Assembly (NCBI GenBank): GCA_017472105.1
Contig: JAFUQY010000242.1
Location: 1 to 11,610, forward strand
DNA length: 11,610 nucleotides
Direction: 5' to 3'
From: Clostridia bacterium
Lineage (GTDB): Bacteria; Bacillota_A; Clostridia; Oscillospirales; CAG-272
The translations under genes were made by a program, and so were the position numbers. Below the pieces are notes generated by a model. That model saw only the letters and a list, made by a program, of their open reading frames with translations, was not told where the DNA came from and ran no database searches. Position 1 is the first letter of the stretch. Each line of letters begins with the position of its first letter. Shown piece after piece: positions 6,827 to 11,610 of this stretch.

Positions 6827-8188
6827 TCAGATGCCGAGGATGAGGGTGGCTGCCTTGAAATACAGGAGAAGAGAGAGCGCGTCGCAGATGGTGGTGATGA
6901 AGGGGCTCGCCATGACTGCCGGGTCAAGACCGATTTTTCTGGCACCCACGGGAAGCAGTGCACCGATGAGCTTGGCGATGATGACGATGGCGCCGATGGA
7001 GACGGACACGGTCACAGCCACGCCGACGGTCACGTTGTCAACCGCGAGCATTTTCAGAAAATTCACGAACGCCAGCGTCACGCCGCATAAGAACGCGACA
7101 CGGAGCTCCTTCCAGATCACGCGGACAAGGTCGGAGAGACGGATTTTCACCTCTTCCGTGGACAGCGCGCGGATGATGGTCGCCGAGGACTGCCCTCCTG
7201 CGTTTCCGGCGGTACCCATGATGACGGGCATGAACGCGATGAGCGCGGCATTTGCGGCAAGGCGTCCTTCGAAGTGCTGGAGAATCTTGGAGGTGAACAC
7301 GGACGAGATCATGAGGAACATCAGCCACGGTACGCGGTTCTTCCACGTTTCGAACACGGAGGTCATGAAATACGTCTTTTCACTCGCGGTCATACCTGCC
7401 ATGAGGGCGATGTCCTCGGTGGTTTCTTCTTCCATAACATCGATGACGTCGTCCCCGGTGACAATGCCGATCAGGCGGTTTTCGCTGTCGGTGACGGGCA
7501 GTGCGAGAAAGCCGTATTTCTTCATCATGCTGACCGCTTCGCTTCTGTCCTCGGAGGCGTTGACGGAAATGACGTCGGGTTCCATCAGTTCGCCTACCGT
7601 GACATCTCCGTCCTCGCTCATAATCAGATCCTTGACGGAAATAACGCCGATCAGATGCCGCTTGGAGTCGGTCACGTAGCAGTCGTAAATCGTTTCCTTG
7701 TCGACGCCGGACCGCCGGATGTTCTCGAAGACGTCGTCGCGGGTCATGAATTCCTTCAGCTCCACGAACTCCGTCGTCATGATCGTGCCCGCGCTGTTCT
7801 TCGGATACCGCAGGATCATGTTGATCTGACTGCGCATCTCGGGAGACGCATTGCGGATGACGCGCCGGACGACGTTTGCGGGCATTTCCTCGATCAGGTC
7901 AAACGCGTCGTCGAGGAAGAGGCCGTCGAGAATCGAGCCGAGCTCACGGTCGAAGAATTCCTCGATCAGAGTCTGCTGAACCTCGGGCTCCATGTACGCA
8001 AAGCAGTCCGCCGCCATTTCCTTCGGCAGAATCCGGAACATCAGCGGCAGGTCATCCGCCGGGATTTCCCCGAACAGTGCCGCAACGTCCGCTTCCTGCA
8101 TCTCGGTCAGGGTACTTCGGAGGGCAAGGTATTCTTTGTTTTCCAGCATTTTTGTGATTTTTTCCAGCATGATTTCTTCGTCAATCAT
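6827..8188 (-). CDS. mgtE: MgtE-family magnesium transporter
   Basis: 453-residue inner-membrane Mg2+ channel/transporter, normal length for MgtE. The cytoplasmic N domain (about 1-130) is a helical superhelix, followed by two CBS domains (about 135-195 and 200-260) that sense intracellular Mg2+ and gate the pore. The membrane domain from about 285 to 453 has hydrophobic segments consistent with five helices. It holds the family signatures MPVIMGTAGNAGGQSS (320-335) and LDPAVMASPFITTICD (421-436), where Asp422 corresponds to the conserved pore aspartate. The start is supported by AAAGGAGGG (8196-8204 on the complement) seven bases upstream. Only 38 bases separate it from rpe, so the two are probably co-transcribed. 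No M-box type Mg2+ riboswitch can fit in that gap, so Mg2+ control would be mainly at the protein level unless it lies upstream of rpe. It has only a weak stem with T6 as a possible terminator just after its stop. Confidence 0.96.
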   Translation of the reverse strand: MIDEEIMLEKITKMLENKEYLALRSTLTEMQEADVAALFGEIPADDLPLMFRILPKEMAADCFAYMEPEVQQTLIEEFFDRELGSILDGLFLDDAFDLIEEMPANVVRRVIRNASPEMRSQINMILRYPKNSAGTIMTTEFVELKEFMTRDDVFENIRRSGVDKETIYDCYVTDSKRHLIGVISVKDLIMSEDGDVTVGELMEPDVISVNASEDRSEAVSMMKKYGFLALPVTDSENRLIGIVTGDDVIDVMEEETTEDIALMAGMTASEKTYFMTSVFETWKNRVPWLMFLMISSVFTSKILQHFEGRLAANAALIAFMPVIMGTAGNAGGQSSATIIRALSTEEVKIRLSDLVRVIWKELRVAFLCGVTLAFVNFLKMLAVDNVTVGVAVTVSVSIGAIVIIAKLIGALLPVGARKIGLDPAVMASPFITTICDALSLLLYFKAATLILGI

Positions 8189-8226
8189 ACATTCGCCCTC
8201 CTTTGATTGCTTGTGAATTTATGGTA

Positions 8227-8907
8227 TCAAATCTGTCCGACGGCTTTTTCGGCTGTCTTTACGATGCCGCGGAGTGCTTCTCCCATGTCATCGGCACGGA
8301 AGGACGCGGTTCCCACGACAAAATTGTTCGCACCGGCTTTTGCGCATTCGGCAACGGTATCGGGAGAAACGCCGCCGTCCACCTGAATTTCGCATTCCGG
8401 CTTGTGTTCGCTGAGGTATGCGCGCAGTTCTGCCACCTTCGGCATCATGTCGTGCATGAATTTCTGACCGCCGAAGCCGGGTTCCACGGTCATAACGAGG
8501 ATCATGTCCACATACGGCACAAACGCGAACGCATCGGATGCGGGACACTTCGGACGGAGAGAAACTGCCGCCTGCATGCCCATTTCGCGGATCTTTTTCA
8601 GCGTTTCGATCAGCTCCTCTTCCGGCATCACGTCGGAATGCAGGGTAACGGAAGCCGCACCCGCGTCACGGAGCACCTCGAGATAGTTCTGCGGACACGC
8701 GGTCATCATGTGCACGTCCAGCGGGAGAGATGTGATTTTACCGATCTGTCCGATAATGAAGAAGCCGAAGCTGATGTTCGGAACGTACACGCCGTCCATG
8801 ACATCGCAGTGGAGCATATCCGCACCGGCCTCTTCCGCACGGCGCACTTCGGTTTCGAGATGGAGAAAATCCGCCGCAAGAAGGGACGGAGAAGTTTTGA
8901 ATTTCAT
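8227..8907 (-). CDS. rpe: Ribulose-phosphate 3-epimerase
   Basis: 226-residue TIM-barrel enzyme interconverting ribulose 5-phosphate and xylulose 5-phosphate in the pentose phosphate pathway. Signatures seen: SPSLLAADF (6-14), HCDVMDGVYVPNISFG (33-48), LDVHMM (63-68), VMTVEPGFGGQKFM (138-151) and IQVDGGV (174-180). Metal ligands expected in the family are present as His33, Asp35, His66 and Asp177. The start at 8907 is preferred because GAGGA (8916-8920 on the complement) lies eight bases upstream; an in-frame ATG at 8943 would add twelve residues with no family match. It is followed closely by mgtE and preceded by a 231-base gap after ispF, so it may have its own promoter, though none stands out. 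Its product ribulose/ribose 5-phosphate pool is the precursor for the PRPP synthetase encoded nearby. Confidence 0.97.
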   Translation of the reverse strand: MKFKTSPSLLAADFLHLETEVRRAEEAGADMLHCDVMDGVYVPNISFGFFIIGQIGKITSLPLDVHMMTACPQNYLEVLRDAGAASVTLHSDVMPEEELIETLKKIREMGMQAAVSLRPKCPASDAFAFVPYVDMILVMTVEPGFGGQKFMHDMMPKVAELRAYLSEHKPECEIQVDGGVSPDTVAECAKAGANNFVVGTASFRADDMGEALRGIVKTAEKAVGQI

Positions 8908-9138
8908 GTCAGTTTTCCTCGATGTAATCGCATCCGGCATCATAGCCGGTGAATTCCGGTTTCGTGTGACGCGGAGCTGAGCGGGCGCATAAACTGTACC
9001 GACGGGGCTCCGTCAGATTCCTTTTTCCGAAGCGGATCTGTGACAGGGATGTTTCAGACAAAGGATGTGGATGCGCGTCACGGCTTCGCTCCGTTTATAC
9101 AGCGTCGGTTTCCGCTGAGATTCCGGCGCTGTTTTGTT
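8908..9138. other. Non-coding gap between ispF and rpe with two + oriented hairpin/T-run elements
   Basis: No credible protein is encoded here on either strand. Two hairpins are seen. GACGG/CCGTC (9001-9005 and 9010-9014) is followed on the + strand by T5 at 9022-9026. ACAGCGTCGG/CCGGCGCTGT (9099-9108 and 9123-9132) is followed on the + strand by TTTGTTTT. Both T-runs lie on the strand opposite to ispF and rpe. No clear promoter for rpe was found. Confidence 0.5.
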
Positions 9139-9140
9139 TT
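9099..9140 (+). terminator. Terminator-like hairpin facing against ispF and rpe
   Basis: A ten-pair stem on the + strand (one T-G wobble at 9105/9126), 14-base loop, and a T-rich tail up to 9140. It matches an intrinsic terminator for + strand transcription, yet no + strand gene precedes it. On the - strand the equivalent stem is followed by ATAAACGG, without a U-tract, so it should not stop ispD-ispF transcripts. Confidence 0.4.
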
Positions 9141-9609
9141 ATTCCGCAAGAAGGCAGACGGCATGTGCCGCAATTCCCTCTCCGCGTCCGGTGAAGCCCA
9201 TTTTTTCCTCGGTTGTCGCCTTGACGTTCACGCGGGACACATCAATTCCGAGAACCCGCGCGATTTCCGTCCGCATGGCTTCGATGTACGGCTTGAGCTT
9301 CGGCTTCTGCGCGACCACGGTCATGTCGGCGTATTCGATCGTGAGATTTTTTCCGGCGAGAATGTCCCGCGTCCGTGCGAGCAGAATCCGGCTGTCGATA
9401 TCCTTGTATTCGCCCGCATTGTCCGGGAACTGGTACCCGATGTCACGTTCACCCGCGGCACCGAGCAGTGCGTCCATCAGCGCGTGAAGGAGTACGTCCC
9501 CGTCGGAGTGAGCCAGAAGCCCAAGCTCGGAGTCAATCTCAACCCCGCCCAGCCGCATGAGTTTGTTCTCGCAGAAGCGATGTGCGTCGTATCCGTGTCC
9601 GATTCTCAT
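9139..9609 (-). CDS. ispF: 2-C-methyl-D-erythritol 2,4-cyclodiphosphate synthase
   Basis: 156-residue enzyme of the MEP isoprenoid pathway. It cyclises CDP-methylerythritol 2-phosphate to the 2,4-cyclodiphosphate with release of CMP, normally as a trimer with a Zn2+ site. Signatures: MRIGHGYDAHRF (1-12), LAHSDGDVLLHALMDALLGA (32-51), KDIDSR (69-74) and ATTEEKMGFTGRGEGIAAHA (131-150). The zinc ligands correspond to Asp8, His10 and His42. The ATG overlaps the ispD stop (ATGA, four bases shared), and the ribosome site GGAGGA (9616-9621 on the complement) lies within the end of ispD, so translation is coupled. Length is typical for the family and no residues are missing. The two enzymes flank the IspE kinase step, whose gene is not in the window. 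Confidence 0.98.
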   Translation of the reverse strand: MRIGHGYDAHRFCENKLMRLGGVEIDSELGLLAHSDGDVLLHALMDALLGAAGERDIGYQFPDNAGEYKDIDSRILLARTRDILAGKNLTIEYADMTVVAQKPKLKPYIEAMRTEIARVLGIDVSRVNVKATTEEKMGFTGRGEGIAAHAVCLLAE

Positions 9610-10373
9610 TTTATGTCCTCCGCCGAAATCAGGGTTACATCCCGGTCACGTGCGGCGAGAATGGCCTCCGCGATCACAACGTCCTCGGGATAGGTGATTT
9701 TCATGTTTGTTCTGCCGCAGTCCACGAGCCGTACGGAGAATCCGAGCCGTTCGCACAGCGCGCAGTCGTCGGTCGCATTGACGTGATCCTTTTCCGCAAG
9801 ATACGCCGCCGCACGGTACATGTCCGCGAGGAATACCTGCGGAGTCTGCACCTGCCAGCAGTTTTCGCGGTCAATCGTTTCGGTGATATCGCCCACGCCG
9901 TTGGTGCGCTTGAGGGAATCGACCGCTCTCTGCGCACATGCGGCAGCACCGGTGACGTAAGCCGTTTCCATGACGGCGTCAAGCATGTCGGAGGTCAGCA
10001 GGCACCGCGCCGCATCGTGAATCGCCACGTAAGTACACGCCGGATTGACGGCATCAAAGCCGCGCTTCGCCGATTCCTGACGGGTGTCACCTCCTGCGAT
10101 CACGCGGGTTACCTTCGTCATGCCGGCGGAATGGAGAATGCTCCGTACGCCATCTCGGTCAGCCGCACGTGTGACAACGACGATTTCCTGAAAATCCTCG
10201 CAGTCCTGGAACACGCGCACGCTCCGGATGAGCACGGATTCGCCGCCGATTTCCATGAACTGCTTCGCACGGTTGTCGTCAAACCGCCGTCCGCTTCCCG
10301 CCGCAAGAATCACCGCGGAGCAGAACCGTTTCGTCCCGCCTGCCTGCCGGATGAGCTTTGACAAGTTTCCCAT
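9606..10373 (-). CDS. ispD: 2-C-methyl-D-erythritol 4-phosphate cytidylyltransferase
   Basis: 255-residue nucleotidyltransferase of the MEP pathway that joins MEP with CTP to give CDP-methylerythritol. The nucleotide-binding start is SAVILAAGSGRRF (19-31) with Lys37 downstream. Other signatures are GGDTRQESAKRG (94-105), AIHDAARC (117-124), TPQVF (177-181), NATDDC (199-204) and NMKITYPED (223-231). The start at 10373 is chosen because AGGAG (10381-10385 on the complement) lies seven bases upstream. It gives an N-terminal extension of about 18 residues before the usual first strand. An in-frame ATG at 10397 would lie almost at the predicted transcription start, and one at 10541 would lie inside the neighbour's promoter region. 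Co-transcribed and translationally coupled with ispF. Divergent from the pepD-like gene across a 182-base AT-rich gap. Confidence 0.97.
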   Translation of the reverse strand: MGNLSKLIRQAGGTKRFCSAVILAAGSGRRFDDNRAKQFMEIGGESVLIRSVRVFQDCEDFQEIVVVTRAADRDGVRSILHSAGMTKVTRVIAGGDTRQESAKRGFDAVNPACTYVAIHDAARCLLTSDMLDAVMETAYVTGAAACAQRAVDSLKRTNGVGDITETIDRENCWQVQTPQVFLADMYRAAAYLAEKDHVNATDDCALCERLGFSVRLVDCGRTNMKITYPEDVVIAEAILAARDRDVTLISAEDIK

Positions 10374-10407
10374 AGATACACTCCTGTTAGTTTGCATGAT
10401 TAAACAT

Positions 10408-10416
10408 ATTATACCA
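10408..10416 (-). promoter_or_regulatory. Extended -10 promoter of ispD-ispF
   Basis: On the - strand TGGTATAAT gives TATAAT (complement of 10408-10413) preceded by TGn. A TTTATA hexamer (complement of 10431-10436) at 17-base spacing matches four of six -35 positions. Predicted start near 10401, about 28 bases before the ispD ATG. Confidence 0.75.
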
Positions 10417-10445
10417 CATTTTCCACGGTATATAAATAGACAGAA

Positions 10446-10459
10446 TGAAAATATTTTCA
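10446..10459. promoter_or_regulatory. Perfect 14-bp palindrome TGAAAATATTTTCA (operator candidate)
   Basis: A perfect palindrome in the ispD-pepD divergent gap, about 10 bases upstream of the ispD -35 candidate and about 38 bases upstream of the pepD -35. It has the outline of a CcpA cre site but the central CG is TA, so a normal cre is unlikely. The binding protein is unknown. Confidence 0.4.
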
Positions 10460-10481
10460 CATCCGGAAGGATTTGTGGTTT

Positions 10482-10496
10482 CGGATAAAATATCCG
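10482..10496. promoter_or_regulatory. 15-bp inverted repeat abutting the pepD -35 (operator candidate)
   Basis: CGGATA and TATCCG arms are separated by AAA and end at the base before the TTGATT -35 hexamer. The placement suits a repressor or activator of the + strand gene. No known consensus is matched. Confidence 0.4.
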
Positions 10497-10525
10497 TTGA
10501 TTTCGTCCCGCGATTGTGATATAAT
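10497..10525 (+). promoter_or_regulatory. Near-consensus promoter of the pepD-like gene
   Basis: TTGATT (10497-10502) and TATAAT (10520-10525) are exactly 17 bases apart, and TG at 10517-10518 makes the -10 an extended one. Predicted start near 10532. The AAGGAGG ribosome site (10540-10546) follows nine bases before the ATG, giving a short leader of about 24 bases. Confidence 0.85.
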
Positions 10526-10555
10526 GAAGAAAAATTGCCAAGGAGGCAGATTCCG

Positions 10556-11610
10556 ATGAACTATAACGAACTTAAACCCGAGAAAATTTTCTCCTATTTC
10601 AAGCAGCTCTCCGATATCCCGCGCGGATCCGGCAATGAAGCGGCTGCCGCAAAATACGTGTACGACACCGCAGTATCCCTCGGTCACACTGCATCCGTGG
10701 ACGGCGCGAACAATGTCCTCGTCAAGGCAAAGGCGACTCCCGGCTACGAGGATCATCCCGCCGTGATGCTTCAGGGACACCTCGACATGGTCTGCGAAGC
10801 CAACCGCGGCACCGATCACGACTTCCTCACCGATCCCATCAAACTGATTCTGGACGGCGATATTCTGCATGCCGACGGTACCACGCTCGGTGCGGACAAC
10901 GGTGTTGCGGTTGCGCTGATGCTGTCCGTGCTCGACTCCGACATTCCCCATCCCGCGCTGGAATGCCTGTTCACGACCGATGAAGAAAACGGTCTGACCG
11001 GTATGCGCGCGTTTGATGCGTCCGACGTGAAGTCCCGGCTGATGATTAACCTCGACTCCGCAGGCGAAGGCATTGCGACCGTTTCCTGCGCGGGCGGCGT
11101 ACGGTGCCACATCGAATTCCCCGCATCCGAGAGACTTCCCGTTCCCGAAAATTATAAGGTACTCAGCTTTGAGGTCAGCGGACTCTTCGGCGGTCACTCC
11201 GGTGAGGATATCCACCTCGGCAGAATCGGCGCAATTGCGACTGCCGCACGGATTCTCCACGCCGCGCAGAAGGTTTCCGACGTCCGCATCTGCACGATCG
11301 AAGGCGGAAGCCGTGACAATGCCATCCCGCGCGAATGCTTCGTAACCGCGGCTGTGTCCGATGCCGATGCATTCACCGCGTCCGTGCGTGAAACCGAAGC
11401 GAAAATCCGCGGCGAGCTGGTTGCGGATGACGCCGGCATGAAGATCACCGTTGCCGACGCGTCCGCCGAAACCTCCGTATCCTCCGAGAAAACCGCCGCA
11501 CTCGTTTCCCTGCTCCGCGTACTTCCCCACGGCGTTCACGGCATGAGCCGATCCGTTCCCGATCTCGTGGAAACCTCGTCCAACCTTGCCGTCATCCGTC
11601 CGTCCGAGAG
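10556..11610 (+). CDS. pepD: Aminoacyl-histidine dipeptidase-like M20 peptidase (PepD family), 3' partial
   Basis: The frame is open to the window edge with 351 residues visible; PepD proteins are about 480-490 residues, so the last quarter is missing. Predicted cytosolic, dizinc M20-family dipeptidase (PepD/carnosinase-like). Visible signatures: LSDIPRGSGNE near 18-28, LQGHLDMVCE (72-81; His75 metal ligand, Asp77), TTLGADNGV (109-117; Asp114 bridging ligand), FTTDEENGLTG (139-149; Glu143 catalytic base, Glu144 ligand), NLDSAGEG (165-172; Asp167 ligand), then the lid-domain start with GLFGGHSGEDIHLGR. The final metal-binding histidine would lie beyond the window. The start is supported by AAGGAGG and the strong promoter. 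It is monocistronic as far as can be seen, divergent from ispD. The substrate could be Xaa-His or a broader dipeptide range. Confidence 0.93.
   Translation, partial: MNYNELKPEKIFSYFKQLSDIPRGSGNEAAAAKYVYDTAVSLGHTASVDGANNVLVKAKATPGYEDHPAVMLQGHLDMVCEANRGTDHDFLTDPIKLILDGDILHADGTTLGADNGVAVALMLSVLDSDIPHPALECLFTTDEENGLTGMRAFDASDVKSRLMINLDSAGEGIATVSCAGGVRCHIEFPASERLPVPENYKVLSFEVSGLFGGHSGEDIHLGRIGAIATAARILHAAQKVSDVRICTIEGGSRDNAIPRECFVTAAVSDADAFTASVRETEAKIRGELVADDAGMKITVADASAETSVSSEKTAALVSLLRVLPHGVHGMSRSVPDLVETSSNLAVIRPSE

Noticed and set aside
3656..7090. A 1144-codon + strand open frame antisense to argS, prs and part of mgtE.
   Set aside because: Its codons lie exactly opposite the sense codons of three - strand genes that happen to share one register. 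Antisense stops there would require sense TTA, CTA or TCA, which this GC-rich codon usage avoids, and the two short gaps are stop-free by chance. The sense proteins are unmistakable and the antisense product resembles no family I know.
9582..10361. 259-codon + strand frame opposite ispD, and a similar one at 9040-9693 opposite ispF.
   Set aside because: Shadows of strongly conserved MEP-pathway genes, with no ribosome site at their starts and no recognisable motifs.
1..11610. CRISPR arrays, tRNA/rRNA genes, insertion sequences, toxin-antitoxin pairs, phage genes.
   Set aside because: No regularly spaced repeats, no cloverleaf or rRNA-like stretches, no transposase or phage protein motifs were seen on either strand.

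Overview
The window looks like a stretch of chromosome from a Gram-positive anaerobe of the class Clostridia, probably an uncultured gut- or rumen-type lineage. The basis is protein style (a YebC homologue, MgtE with CBS domains, a long divergent Prs, a PepD-like M20 dipeptidase), strong AGGAGG-type ribosome binding sites, extended -10 promoters (TGnTATAAT) in AT-rich gaps, and G/C-rich codon use. The exact genus cannot be fixed from the sequence alone.

Left part (1-2803, + strand): a compact three-gene unit encodes a class I SAM-dependent methyltransferase, a YdeI/OmpD-associated family protein and an HD-domain phosphohydrolase-like protein. The genes are 1 and 0 bases apart and end at a probable intrinsic terminator. 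A separate XRE-family repressor with a helical, TPR-like C-terminal region follows, with its own extended -10 promoter and a 10-bp palindrome at the expected transcription start. A convergent terminator hairpin (2812-2856) separates this + strand block from the - strand block.

Middle part (2885-6700, - strand, read right to left): a promoter upstream of prs drives a divergent PRPP synthetase, then a strong hairpin, then argS (arginyl-tRNA synthetase) and yebC (translation/transcription accessory factor). PRPP supply, arginine charging and a translation factor make this a housekeeping block.

Right part (6827-10413, - strand): ispD and ispF (consecutive-family enzymes of the MEP isoprenoid pathway, 4-base overlap), a 231-base gap with hairpins, rpe (pentose phosphate epimerase) and mgtE (magnesium channel). 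Divergently, the + strand pepD-like gene starts at 10556 from a near-consensus promoter and runs off the right edge.

Most of the window is ordinary core genome, and I do not see a convincing new multi-gene system. The points worth a second look are the divergent Prs, the methyltransferase/YdeI/HD trio, operator-like palindromes at the xre and pepD promoters, a nearly identical 17-bp promoter core shared by prs and ispD, and terminator-like hairpins in the ispF-rpe gap that point against the direction of both flanking genes.
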